A DNA stretch of 64,000 nucleotides from Pyrrhosoma nymphula (GCA_963573305.1 OY754329.1:49496417-49560416), one strand, 5' to 3'. Counted from the stretch's first letter, positions 13,266-24,081 are shown. Notes: generated by a model from the letters alone, not told the origin. Numbers and translations are program-made.

Positions 13266-13796
13266 CGAAGTAGCATTTGCGAATTGGAAAAAAAGGGCAA
13301 AGTATCGAGGATCGCCTCATGCGCCGGTGATTAAGAACCGATCGCGAATTTGGCCCAGCGCCGATGTATGCCCAACTGCCATGACGACACTTCACAGTCC
13401 TTATCGCCATAGGAATGTGTTTTTCTACCTCGAATTTTTAAATGTAAGTTCCATAGCATTCTCGTGCTGTATGGACACTGCTCACGGTTGAGGATGGGTC
13501 TGAGGGTTTCATTATCGGGTGCAATACATCAGCAGGAGTTTCGCATCCAACTGTGGATGTGATCTTGCCACGTGTCCGAACTCAATTCTTTTTTCTTGTA
13601 GACTCAAATTTGAGTCCAAGGTCAGGATAAAATATTATTTTGGACGAATCCAATAACCAAAGCCTTGTTTGTTTGCATTTTCATATTTCTCCATAATATC
13701 CATTTTGTCGGGTAAAACTTTTAGGAGTGCCCTTTTACATTTTCACGAATCTTCTGTTGCATCGAAGCTTTAAGTTTAAAATCGTTAATATGGGTT
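13266..13796. other. Interval with no recognised feature
   Basis: Mixed to AT-rich sequence with no supported gene. Confidence 0.5.
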
Positions 13797-13980
13797 GCCG
13801 GCCTTGGTGGCGGCGTGGTATAGTCCTCGCCTGCCAAACCTAAGGTCGCGGGTTCGAATCCCACCTTGGGAGGAAATGTACACCAGGCTCCCAGGGCATG
13901 GTTGTGTGTGTTCGTCGATTTAATAAATATCTTGTAATTGGCTTTGGTTGTAAGGTATATAGAAATTATTATTATTAATG
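13797..13980 (+). mobile_element. tRNA-Gly(GCC)-derived SINE
   Basis: The head (about 13798-13870) is tRNA-like. The A-box-like segment GGTGGCGGCGTGGTATAG is followed by an anticodon-arm-like CTCGCCTGCCAA, and then the B box GGGTTCGAATCCC. The CTCGCCTGCCA string is the anticodon arm of tRNA-Gly(GCC), so the head probably derives from that tRNA. The 5' and 3' ends would not form a clean acceptor stem and the body runs on about 110 bases into an ATT-repeat tail (13965-13978). This is the usual SINE layout, with an internal RNA polymerase III promoter. Clear target duplications were not found. Confidence 0.75.
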
Positions 13981-14332
13981 AAGTCCTTTTAACGCAGAAA
14001 TGGAATCCATTTGACTGAATATCAGTGGTTCTTACCCAGTGATTCCAAAAAATTTAGTATAACATAAATTGCTTGTTCTTTCAATCAAATGATTGGTTCT
14101 TTCACTTTGAGAAGATAAAAACATCAAGTAACTATAATTTGGATGAACATTCTTTGGATCCTTTGGTTTATAGTGACAGCCTCAGACATTTTCAGGATGA
14201 AATACACTTTCTTAATTAGATCTAAGTTGTAGGTCTTTGCAAATGAATTACGGAATTACCGTTGTATTCAATGCCTGTGGATTTTTATGTAATTTTTAAA
14301 AGATCTAATGACGGAGACTTTTTGTAATTATG

Positions 14333-14640
14333 CTAAAAACAAGGCTGTAGAGCCATTCCTTGAGCGTCAAGCTGTGCGATGCTGGAACTAAAGGCTTGAA
14401 GAGTAGACATGAGTAGATTAGAGGCTTTTGAGATTTTGTAATGAAGGTGAATAGGGAATGCGCACTAGATTGAGAGAAAGACGTGCACGCTTGGCATGGT
14501 AGGTGAGGAGAGGAAGCTGCCAGAGGAAATTCGGAGGAAACAATGACAGAAAGATAATGTAGAATAGACAGAAAGAGAGACAAACGAAGACGTGCTAGGC
14601 ATGTGCGGTGAGGAGAGGGAGGAAAATATGAGTCGGCATA
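14333..14640 (+). pseudogene. Decayed RTE-like LINE ORF2 C-terminus with internal duplication
   Basis: In one + frame from 14412 the translation reads RLEAFEI, then several stops, then ERKT...LGMVGEERKL and, 33 codons later in the same frame, ERETNEDVLGMCGEERE. These correspond to the C-terminal region of RTE-like LINE polyproteins (RLEAFEMW...TNEEVL...GEER), best seen intact at 63685-63999. An upstream segment from 14333 in another frame (LKTRL...) fits the preceding part of that domain. At least five stops and a frame change make it dead. The repeated module suggests an internal duplication of about 100 bp. The distal part (14640-14760) is too eroded to follow. Confidence 0.7.
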
Positions 14641-14954
14641 GTAAGTGGATGGAGCAGATAGCAGGGGACAGTGAAATACCTGAGGCCGATATTGGAATGA
14701 GGATGTTGAATAATGGGGAAAATGAAAATAGAGAAAGAGATTTTTAGGTGATATGAGTCGATGTTAGTAATATGCCAAGCTAAATAAAGAAGTTGTGTGA
14801 TGTAGTCGGAGTCTGCGTATTTAAAAGATCAGGTAGAAATACTTTTTATGTCCAAACAAGACTTTTTCATTCCCAGCACATAGCGTTTGATGCCAGCCCA
14901 GATGTTTTACATCCAATGGCCAACTTCAAAAAACACCAGCCCGCGGGCCTTTCT

Positions 14955-15330
14955 CTCTCCTGCGATCGCTTTAGTCCCCTTGAACGTCGTCCTGCACCCC
15001 ACGCCAACTTCCACGGTGACAACGTAGGTCTCTCCTAACCCCCTCTTCTTCCCTCTCCTCCGCCATCCCCTATTCCTCTCTCTAATCCCGGAGCTAATTA
15101 GAGGGAGAATTATTGGTCTCGTGGGCGCTGGCCATCGGGGTGGTTGGCGTTGGGTCGAAGGACAGCGTTAAAGGAGGGTTCGGGGAGGGTGGGGATGGGT
15201 ATGCGAAGGGTGGGGGGTTTGAGCTGCCGAGGAGCGCGGGAGAGAGTGTACAAGGGGAGGGAGGGACAGAGTAAGCGCGATTAGAACAAGGAAAGGCAGA
15301 ATAAGGGGGAGAGATAAGTAATATATCGCA
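14955..15330. repeat. Pyrimidine-to-purine skew-switch island
   Basis: C/T-rich from about 14955 to 15095, then G/A-rich from about 15120 to 15320 on the same strand. Minus frames in it are Pro/Ser/Leu-rich and unsupported as genes. Confidence 0.6.
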
Positions 15331-16142
15331 GGTGGACATTTTTCGGACTTGTAAAGAAAAGTAAAAGAATATAAGATGCCATGGAAATAAATTACTTTCA
15401 ATAGTAATAATGCTTAAGGTGTACTATGGAAATGGAAAATACATCGCTGGAGCGGGAACTAATTCCTTAAATTTCTTTACAATGAATGAACTATATTTTT
15501 TCACCTCCATGATTTAGGAGAGAATATTAGCAGAGCATGTTTTTGGATGATATTCGGAAGCCTAGTAAACGATGGATGGAGGAGATAGAAAGAATCATTG
15601 CGGTGCTCACGGATATGATAAGAGGTCTGTTTGGCTTTTGTGAAAGCAATAGTTTTGGTTTTCAGTATCTTAAAGTTAGACATAAGTTATGCTGCGAGGA
15701 AGAATGGAAATTGTACGACTGCTGTTGTTAAAGCTTTTACCGGCGTTTATAAATGGCGTTCCACCCCAACCTGCGTTTAAATATAGGCAACTACTGAAAA
15801 ATAGCAGAATGGAAGTATCGAGCTTAGAGTAATAGCTCAAGAAAGAAGTATTTTGTAGACGAATTTCGTCACATGGGGCTTGTGGTCTTAAGACAGAAGT
15901 AGTTGCGTGAAAAGAATCTTTATTGATGCTAACATGCAGTCTTTGGGGATGCGGTAAGATTTGGAGATTTGAGCAGACAAGCGTGGGAAAAACTTTGCTG
16001 TATTTAAATAGGAAAATATAAACTGGAGAATTTTCCCTCAGCCGGCGTGCTCAGCTCACATAATTTATACAGATCTCCGTGGAACTTTAATGGGCTCCTC
16101 CCTTGAAAGAGATAATTTGAATAGCTTTAGCGCAGAATTCTT
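15331..16142. other. Interval with no recognised gene
   Basis: The + frame 15537-15731 (64 codons) is not low complexity, but I recognise no family and see no splice or promoter context that supports it. Confidence 0.45.
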
Positions 16143-16790
16143 TTAGGGTTGTGCGGAATTAAAGGAGAAAAAGAGCACCTGGAAAAGAGGGCAGTTGCCA
16201 TAAGGGGTGAGAGGAAGAAAGCCCCGGGAAAAGTGGAGGGGAGACGAAATGCAAGGAACTCGTAGGTGGGGATGGTAAGACATCCAATGCAGGAAATAGA
16301 AAGAGAGGGTGAAATGGTAACAAAGCGGCCAAGTCCGTAAAGATGGAGGAGGATTCACTGGGATTAGACGGAAATTCGTGTGGCAATAGCATGTGGCTTC
16401 CTGTGGGAGTTGTTGTGCTTTCGACTCTGAGGCTCAATGTTAGCTTGTGTGTGTTCGCGTGGAATTGGTCAGGCTTGGGATATCTTCCTCACACTTTCCC
16501 CCTTTGCCTTCGCCTTAACATCTTCTTCCCTCGGCTACAATATCCGAACCGTCACGCGCCGTCTATCCCCGAGTACCGACGCCGACGGCATTACATATTT
16601 GAAGCGGTCGCCCTCTCCCATCACCTGATCTTCCCCTCGCATCTTCGTGCTGTGACCTGCGATTTAGACTGCGCTGTTACGCCCCTTTACTGCCGGTAGG
16701 GCGCGTACCCTTCCCTCGTGTCGTCTCACCCGGAATCCCGTCTCTGCTGTCGTGTTGCTCCTATTGCCTCTCCTGTTTGCCGTTACTTTT
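16143..16790. repeat. Purine-to-pyrimidine skew-switch island
   Basis: G/A-rich at about 16150-16345, then mixed, then C/T-rich with many CpG at about 16475-16790. Frames of 63-118 codons show no recognised domain. Confidence 0.5.
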
Positions 16791-17600
16791 ATGTGAATCG
16801 AAAGAAATCCTTAAATTGCAGATGCGTGGTTAGATTCCTTTTAATGCTTTATTATTGGTCATCTTGGTGATTGATTGTAGTCGACTGGTTTACCGTAATC
16901 GACATTACGATTGATTTGAAAAATGACTTATTTCGTACCATTTAAGTGATAGTCATAAATTTAAGCTATAAAAAATATTTATGGAGAGTGGGTTCCGGGC
17001 TTCTTAGTTTTCATGGATGCCTGCCTCTGACCAATAAAAAATGAAGCAACTAGCTATAATCTAGTTGGTGATGTAGCTATATTAGACTTCATGGACTCAA
17101 TTCCCGCAATAGCGTTTTTAAAGGTTATTATAGTTTTTATTTACGAAGTGCTTCACGCCAAAATGTTATGAAATTGTGAATATCAGTTACGATTACGGTG
17201 CTTTTAAGTCAACAAAATATCAGTTGCCCTTAAAAAGTTGAAAGGATTTTTATAGCCATATATGAACACAAAGGGCTTTTCCAAAATCCTAAGACCGTAT
17301 ATAAATTTTAAGGTTTCCGTTTAAGTGATTCTAACGAATATATTTTTGTGGATAATTCATGGCCTTCATGTAGAAGGAATATAAATAAATCTAAAAGCTA
17401 GCTCGGCTCTCGTAATGATTTTAATTATTTTTATTAAAATAATAATGGCTTCTGCTCTTCACTCCATATTATTTGGGCATTTTTATTGCGGAATCGAGCT
17501 GTTTTCTCGTGTACTTAAGACCATTGCCTGTGCTCCGAGTGATGAAAGCGCAGTAGCCACTTTTTTCTCTCAGCCGTAACGATGATGTCATCGCAAACTA
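16791..17600. other. AT-rich interval, nothing recognised
   Basis: No open frame of note. A short inverted stretch lies near 17048-17080 around CTAGCTATA. Confidence 0.5.
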
Positions 17601-17669
17601 TTCTTCGGAGATGAGTGAATGTAACGGAGCCATTAGCGTCCATTTAGGCATGATTATAATTATCGTCGT

Positions 17670-18245
17670 GCTCCGTGTGAATGTCGAGCGAGAGCGGGCG
17701 CGCTCGCCTCCCAGCCTTCCCAACTCCTCCTACCAAACAAGGCATCGTAGTGAGAGGCGTCCTCTAATGGCGCGGCCCCGCGTGCGCCCCCGGGGAAATA
17801 TATCCGCCAATGAGCGCACTAACTCCAACGACATGTAAACCTCCCCTCCTCAAGGTGACTTGTTAGTCCTTAAGCGACCAGATGTCGGGGGCAGCGGTTA
17901 ATAGGGCGCTCGCGAGTTGCGTGTGCATTAGGAGAGAGCGGCGACAGGGGCAGTGGGAGGAGGGTGGGGGGTCGCGACCCCCTCCTCCCCCAGGGGTGGA
18001 CATGTAGTTTGAGATGGAAGGATGAGGCAGGCGGGGGTGGCGATGGGGGGAAGGGGTTCGCGCCGCGTGTAATGCAGGGTGGAAAGGAAAGGGATCTGTA
18101 GGTTGTAGGGTGAGAGGTGTCCCTCGCACCGACACCCCTGGAGGGCACACACAACATTCTATCCGTGTTTCGTCGCGTACACGGTCATGTTCTCGAACGC
18201 ACTCGCTCCCCGTACGCGGCGCGTGGGACACGCACGGCCTCCCTT
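17670..18245. promoter_or_regulatory. CpG-dense island (candidate promoter/regulatory)
   Basis: CpG dinucleotides are dense here (for example GAGCGGGCGCGCTCGCC at about 17690, CGCGTGCGCCCCCGGGG at about 17777, CGTACGCGGCGCGTGGG at about 18211), in contrast to the AT-rich flanks. A TAAT-rich segment GATTATAATTATCG lies just upstream at 17651, and a perfect 16-base palindrome (GGGGG TCGCGA CCCCC) at 17967-17982. Overlapping frames on both strands (up to 122 codons) are low-complexity and conflicting. It could be a promoter, an enhancer or an unmethylated repeat. No transcript direction can be read from the sequence. Confidence 0.4.
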
Positions 18246-19818
18246 GCTCTATGTGCCTCTCTGCCTCCCATGAGTTCTCATTCGTTTCTCTCTATCATAT
18301 CTACCCTTCACCTCCCTCCCGGCTGTCGCTTTTCCTTTCCAATTGTGAACCCTGTTTTCGTGGAACCCGTGGACTTGTCCTGTGGACTGTCAAGGGCCAT
18401 GCAAAATTGCGACTCAAAGATTTGATCCGTATGGCGATGCATTTGTGGCTAACAAAGTTGGCTAATTAAAAAAGATGGTGCGGAAAAGGATGAATGATAT
18501 GGTTTCTCGCGTGAAAATTCGTCTTATTGGATAGAAATCGTACATAGCAATGAGTGACGATACTAAACGTGTCGCAGATGCCACTGTACTCCTCTTGATC
18601 TTCCTTCCACGAGCCCTTGTCTCTATATCACATCCTCCAACTCTTGTCGGTTTTGGCTTTTCCCTACCAATTGTCATCTCCCTTTCCTGGAACCTATAGA
18701 GCAACGATCCTTGCGTGTATGAAGGATAGATGTGGATTGATAAGGGCCGTGCGACATTGCGACCCTACTATTTCGAATTGCATAGCATGTTTGTGGCTCA
18801 GAATGCCGATCTATGGAAAATGGAGGAAGGTATCAATAATGTATGGTGGGATTTGTGAAAATAAATAAGGCGTGTTATTAGTTAAATTCTCATGTCCAAT
18901 TTGCACCCTTATCATCCAAACCACGCTCTGTTTTCACTGTGTTCACCCTAGTTAATTACATTGGTAATTATCCCAAGTTTTGAAATTGAATCGGATTATA
19001 ACCTGAATGGTTTTCCGAGTTAACTTTGTTGCATGAAGACATTGTTCAGCGAATGCACTTTTTAAATTCCACACTGTTACGTTGCCCAACATCTTGACCG
19101 GATTCAACGCCAACACGTTATTTCTAAGAGGATTTTCGGATTTAATGAAAATAGTTTGGAAATGGAGCAAAGTGAATTTAACTTTCAATAAAACTAAAAT
19201 ATAAAGATTGGGTGATAAAGGATATTCTGCAAGATGAGAATAATGAAAATGACACGGTGAACTTATCGTCCAGTAAAACAAAGTAATGGCCGCTAAAACT
19301 GAATTTTACGCAATTAAAACAGTACTAACATCTTGTATGGTATGGCTCCTAGCGTGAAACATACGTGAGAACGGGGAATGGTAGAATGCAGGGGTTCTGA
19401 AATTCAGGGAATTCTGGAAGACTCATGAAATTTGTACAGATTAACCTTATATCTTTTGCAGAACCAGCCTCATAATACTAGCACTATTCGATTGAACTCC
19501 GTGTCTAATTTATATTAGAATGGTTGGAATTATGGTTCTAGTGCAAATTACTTGCAATTACCGCTCGCAATAGGCAGGAAGTAGTTTAGGAGTGCGTATA
19601 GCAATTAAATAAAGATAGCCATAGCGTGTACTAAGGGTATCACAATCAGTGAAGTTTGGAGGTAAACGCTATCGGAGTAATACTAAAGAATTTTACTAGT
19701 GGTTTTTGTCCGCCACCATCGTTAATGAAATGACACGGCATCAATGGATACTCAATATAGTACGGTGTTGCAATATGAAATGCTATGCTATTAGATTGAA
19801 GGCTACCGCGAAGTTCAT
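18246..19818. other. Interval with no recognised gene
   Basis: Two related segments near 18349-18400 and 18686-18770 share short words (GTGAACCCT/TGGAACC, AAGGGCC.TGC, ATTGCGAC), hinting at an old local duplication. No supported gene. Confidence 0.4.
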
Positions 19819-19894
19819 TGTTGGCGCTGTGTGGCGATAACAGTTTCTCTGGTACTCCTGTCAGCGAAACTGTTGTCGCTATACGACGCTGACG
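19819..19894 (+). ncRNA. microRNA-precursor-like hairpin (candidate)
   Basis: On the + strand 19819-19852 folds onto 19861-19894 around an 8-base loop (TACTCCTG). Of 34 stem positions I count 24 Watson-Crick pairs, 8 G-U pairs and 2 mismatches. On the opposite strand the eight G-U pairs would become A-C mismatches, so the structure favours a + transcript. Length (76 bases), loop size and scattered imperfections resemble a pre-miRNA. I do not recognise the arm sequences (for example GCGATAACAGTTTCTCTGG) as a known miRNA. A decayed small inverted-repeat element is the alternative. Confidence 0.4.
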
Positions 19895-20807
19895 CGGGAG
19901 TATTCCTGGAAAATGAAGAGATTCAACGGCAACGAAATACAACTCCATTAACATTCATCGTCGCGTCGATGCAGCGATGTTTTCGTCGTACAACCTTCTC
20001 GGGCGCAGTGCGTTGTTTAAATTAAAAATATCTTATGACATGTCCTTAGATAGATCATGTCGAAGTAAACTTTACACTTCCTCTTTCTGATATCCCATAG
20101 CTTCTCGTCCCTTTTTTTCTCTCTCTCCCCCCTTCTCCCTTTCATTCCCTCGAGGGAGCAATTGGGCTGGTTGGTCGGCGGTGTCGTGCAGAGAAACGGG
20201 GGACTGAGAGAGGGAATGGAACTGTATGCACTCTTGAGATGCGATAGGCGTTATGAGTGATGGCGGGTGAGGAGGGAGTGGGGGCATTGCCTGCAAGAGG
20301 AGGAGGCGGAGAGAATCAGGCGGGAGAAGGGTATTTGGACATGCAAACTGGGTGGTTTGGAGTATCGGCGATATTGGCGGTATGTCTCAGGAGGGAGAGA
20401 GGATTATTAGAGGAGGAGAGGAGAGAGGATGGGAGAGGTCATCTCGAGAGAAAGTGTACGCGACAGCTGAATTACAGCAGTGTTCTTTAGCCATACTGTA
20501 ATCCACGATATTGAATTTTTTATAACATAAGTAGCAAAATGTGAATTTGAAGAGTCATATGTATGAGCTATTTCCTTGTTAAATAGACGTTGATGAGGTG
20601 GCATCATCACCAAAAAAAGCTTCACCTACATCATATCGTTTTAGACTTAAATTTTAATGATTATAAATTATAAAGATTATAATAAATTACGTCCGCGACA
20701 TTGTTTTATGGAAATCTTAACTGTTGATTATGTGTAACGCTGGAGAATAACTTATTATTTGATTAATATTTCTCTACATCGCAGTCGTGTACCCTAAAAT
20801 AAGTGCC
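19895..20807. other. Interval with a skew-switch island
   Basis: 20085-20155 is C/T-rich and 20165-20460 G/A-rich on +. The frames there are low-complexity. The rest (20490-20807) is AT-rich with no feature. Confidence 0.5.
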
Positions 20808-20815
20808 TTGCTTAG
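20808..20815. repeat. hAT target-site duplication, left
   Basis: TTGCTTAG, identical to 22626-22633 on the far side of the element. Eight bases, with T at position 2 and A at position 7, fits hAT insertion preference. Confidence 0.9.
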
Positions 20816-21112
20816 TAGTAATGGGCGATTATTAAAAAATAATCGATACTTTGTAAATCGATTAATCGCAAGCAGCCGATTAATCGCGCCCGATTAATTG
20901 TTTTTACTAATCGATACAGCGATTAATCGATTCGATTATGACAACATCCAAAACATACCTTTTAAGGTTATGGTCCCTCCATAAATAAATTAAAATAGTT
21001 TCATTTTCATTGTATAAGGTTAATGCTATCATAAGTACAAATTCTAAAATCTAGGTAAACTTCCAGGAGGCGTGTCAGGGAACGGAGTTATGAAAAATTT
21101 CTTAATTCAATT

Positions 21113-21760
21113 TAAATTTTGGACGATTGCCAAATGTTTACGGGAGCTGAAGCTAAAACTTGCGATTTTGATAAGTAGGTACTGTTAAGGCGGCTTCTCA
21201 GATCAGATTGTATTAGACTCATCTCCGAAAAGAGTCACACTGACAGAACTGATGTTGCCACTCCTGGCAGGTACTTCCTGGTTACCTGAAATAAGTGAGG
21301 GTGTCCCGTTTTCATTGATTCCCACACTGAAAAAGGATTCAAATGCCGGTCAACGACGGGTCGGTTGAGGAATTGCCGTAACTCAAATGGTGTCCCACCG
21401 GCGACATCTTCATTATGCAGGGTTTTCTGTGATGCTGCTTCAGTGTCATGAAAGCTCCAGAGGTCATCTGATGGTGCTGCATCACACTCAGCGGGTGAAA
21501 ACATCTGTAGGACGTTCACCTGATCCTCCTCGTGAAACATCTCAACCATCACAGCGATGACGGTGCAAATGGCATTAGCTTCAGCGATCGGGCTCTTGAA
21601 GTTCAGTTTTTTAAACCGTGGGTCTAGCATCGTGGCGATTGTATAATGCTTTCTGGATTCAATAGGATGGAACCGACAGTCTAGCTCCGACAGAATCCGC
21701 CTGGATAATCTGGATCTACTCCTGATGGCTCTCTCTCTCCAGGTCAGGCTTGCCGCTGCT
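21113..21760 (-). pseudogene. hAT transposase C-terminal region (broken)
   Basis: The minus translation contains YTIATMLDPRFKKLNF, the hAT/ZBED-type motif (LDPRFK). Further on, HLNPFSVWE, HLFQVTRKYLPGVATSVLS and, after a stop, LFSEMSLIQSDLRSRL form the C-terminal hAT dimerisation region (family pattern: NP..WW, P.L...A..YL..P.TSV.SER.FS..G). The TGA at about 21235-21237 sits where the family has the Arg of SER-FS, so a single CGA-to-TGA change at a CpG would explain it. Downstream the frame stays open to a natural stop near 21113. The N-terminal side joins out of frame to the BED segment near 21700-21765, marking the internal deletion. Confidence 0.85.
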
Positions 21761-21764
21761 GAAG

Positions 21765-21901
21765 ATGCCATGCCTCTTGAGGTGGCTCCAGAAAATAGAT
21801 GTATTGCCACAGATGGCAATATTTCTAAAGCATTTCTTTCATTTGGCCTCTTTATTGCTCAGCCTCATGAAATGCTTCCACACCGGACTAGAAAACGACA
21901 T
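21765..21901 (-). pseudogene. hAT transposase BED zinc-finger N-terminus (broken)
   Basis: An ATG at 21901-21899 opens a frame reading MSFSSPVWKHF, followed by KEAK, a TGA, KKC, ICGNTSIFWSHLKRHG. The spacing of W..F, the second Cys, the GN.S.. turn and the H..(4)H matches a BED finger. The TGA occupies the place expected for the first zinc-binding Cys. The segment ends abruptly and changes frame relative to the C-terminal part. About 720 bases of non-coding sequence separate this ATG from the right TIR. The reading as the authentic transposase start is inference. Confidence 0.75.
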
Positions 21902-22625
21902 TCACTGCAGAGAAAATAATGAACACAGCATATCAAGCGTTTAGGAAGTATGCACCACCAGTTTTTATATTTTCACTTTTCATCAGTTCACTTCCCACTA
22001 AGTCCGCGGACCGGGGAGAAGGGTAGGGCTGTGCTCGCCATGCCCAGTGTGACAAGATTGGGCGGTTTTCCACCATTTGGGTGGATCGTAAAGCTCAGTA
22101 CGCAGTACAAAGTAACGTTTTGCGGGAAGCCGCCAATAGTGTGGAAAAAATATTTCTTTGTCGCGACCTTTGTAAAAGCATTTTTGATAGCATGGAGAAG
22201 GTACGAATAAACACATTCTCACCGATAAAAAGAAATAAATCCACATTGTAACTAATTTTATTATCAAAATAACAAGCGAACATAAGACAAGGCTTGGCGA
22301 AGCAACATCTGACACATGACACGTGAGTGGCCGGAAAAATGTGGTGCTGCGTAGAGTTACGTGGTTACGTCGTGCTCATTCTATTTTAATACCTTTACGG
22401 CGTCATCGCGCAGAGTTCAGCCACGGTCAAATTTTTGAACTGAAGACGAATGTGAACCGCTCTATCCATCACAGTTCACAAGATTGCATAATAATCGGTA
22501 ATCGGTCAAATTAATCGGGTAAACATAATCGATATCATCGATATCGGCTGTTGTTCCAAAATTTCGATTAATTGACAAAAATAATCGATTATTCGATTAA
22601 TCGCTATCGTAATCGCCCATCCCTA

Positions 22626-22633
22626 TTGCTTAG
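22626..22633. repeat. hAT target-site duplication, right
   Basis: TTGCTTAG, a perfect copy of 20808-20815. Confidence 0.9.
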
Positions 22634-22647
22634 ACGAGAAAATACTG

Positions 22648-22678
22648 GACCTAGAGACTTCATGTGACCTAGAGACTT
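22648..22678. repeat. Short tandem duplication beside hAT
   Basis: GACCTAGAGACTT occurs at 22648-22660 and 22666-22678 (18-bp period) just outside the right target duplication. It may be unrelated slippage or a trace of element-associated repair. Confidence 0.7.
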
Positions 22679-22794
22679 TTCAAATACCAAGGCTATTTCA
22701 TTGTTACCATAGGTAATACTTGTTGAGTAAGTAGGCAGCAAGTATTGAAGTACATATGTTAATAAGATGCGTTGATTGATATTGGGAAGATTAG

Positions 22795-23235
22795 CGTCGT
22801 ATCCTCGAAGCGAGGGAGGATGTGGTGAGGGGGCGGACGTGGAAAGCAGGACGAAATGTGGGGGCGGGAGTTGACGACACGGCAAAGCGCTTAATGTTGG
22901 GAGGAGGGCGGCCTGCCTGCGCGTGTACGAGTGAGTGGTACGGCCGTTTAACGAGAGGGGTCGGGTGCAGGCGATTGAAGGGACTGGGTAAATAAATAAA
23001 CACGTGATTGTACGCGAGCGCGCATGCATATCGCAGTTCTGGCAGGGGACTGGGGGAGAGAACTTTGGAGGGAAGACTGTCGAGGCTGGAATTGAAACAT
23101 CGAGGATTCCAACCAACCCGATGAGATTGGGCTGAAATCGTGAGGGGGCAAAAGCATATCGTGAGGGGGCAAAACTCCCCCTCCCCCCCACGGTTGGGTT
23201 AGAAGCGCTGGCGAGTGGGGGTAGGGAAACAGAAA
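22795..23235. repeat. Purine/G-rich island
   Basis: G/A-rich and CpG-containing on + (AGGGGGC occurs three times: about 23142, 23164 and in variant form near 22830). The minus frame 22604-23191 (195 codons) is the longest frame here, but it runs across hAT end sequence and Pro/Ser-rich low complexity. I do not accept it as a gene. Confidence 0.5.
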
Positions 23236-24081
23236 TTAAGTTAACAGCTTAAGATGCCGATGGGGAGGTTTTTTTTCCTGGAATGTATACCGATGGGTTT
23301 AAAGGATTACGGTTCCGCTGAGTCGAGGGACTTGGAAAGGGCCTCTTTGATTGTTAAAAAGAGTAAATGAAGATAAAAGACTGACGGAAAGAAATTTCAA
23401 GCTGGTAGATTCAGTTGCAGACCGAGAAGTACATAAAAGCTTCAGCTAAAGGCATGAATGAATGGCAAAATGTATTTTTAGAATAGTTGATATGCTCCAT
23501 AGCTGGGGTTAATCTTTATTGCTGCTGTCATTTACACGCGAGGCATATGGAAGTCAATGTGAATAGAGGTGTTTGAATTAATCTCGCGTGAAATTTGACA
23601 AATTGCCCTGCTCCTATAAACCTCTTAGAAAAATTTTAAAGGATTTCATAAATTTGATAGACATAAAAGTTGATTTATATCTATTGCATGCTTCTGATTC
23701 GCCATGCTTCATCTCCAGATTTTAATAAAATATTTTCATGGAAACTACTTTTGCTTAGAGCGTACACGTCTGGCATCGTTTTAACGCCTCCATCCGGTTT
23801 TGAATAGCAATAATCACTCTTCCATGATGAAAAAATTATTTATCAAATTAAGGAATAATTATTCATGAAGTTTTTGATGCTATTTTGTTTTGATTTTTGA
23901 AAATTTTGATCTTTGAAAGTACCTAAACATTATTCAGAGTTATCGGAAAATTTAGTGGCCAAGATACTCATTTTCGGGATTGCAACTTGTAATGTCAGAT
24001 TTTGTGATAACGTTGCATTTTTCAATCATTAATATTGCACAAATGATGTGGTACGCAGTCACGCGCACGGATGCAAAGATG
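23236..24081. other. AT-rich interval, nothing recognised
   Basis: No supported feature. Confidence 0.5.

Larger units (their letters stand above)
20816..22625 (-). mobile_element. hAT-superfamily DNA transposon, internally deleted
   Basis: The left end reads TAGTAATGGGCGATTA and the reverse complement of the right end reads TAGGGATGGGCGATTA (14 of 16 identical). Both ends are followed inward by many ATTAATCG/AATCGAT subterminal words. It is bounded by a perfect 8-bp duplication TTGCTTAG. The minus strand encodes the two extremes of a hAT transposase (BED zinc finger, then the C-terminal catalytic/dimerisation part) with the middle missing. At 1810 bp it is well under the several kilobases of an autonomous hAT element. 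It has stop codons and cannot make transposase, but its ends look usable by a related source in trans. Confidence 0.92.

Noticed and set aside
22604..23191. 195-codon minus frame
   Set aside because: It overlaps the hAT terminal sequence and runs through a purine/G-rich island; the translation is Pro/Ser/Arg-rich with no domain.
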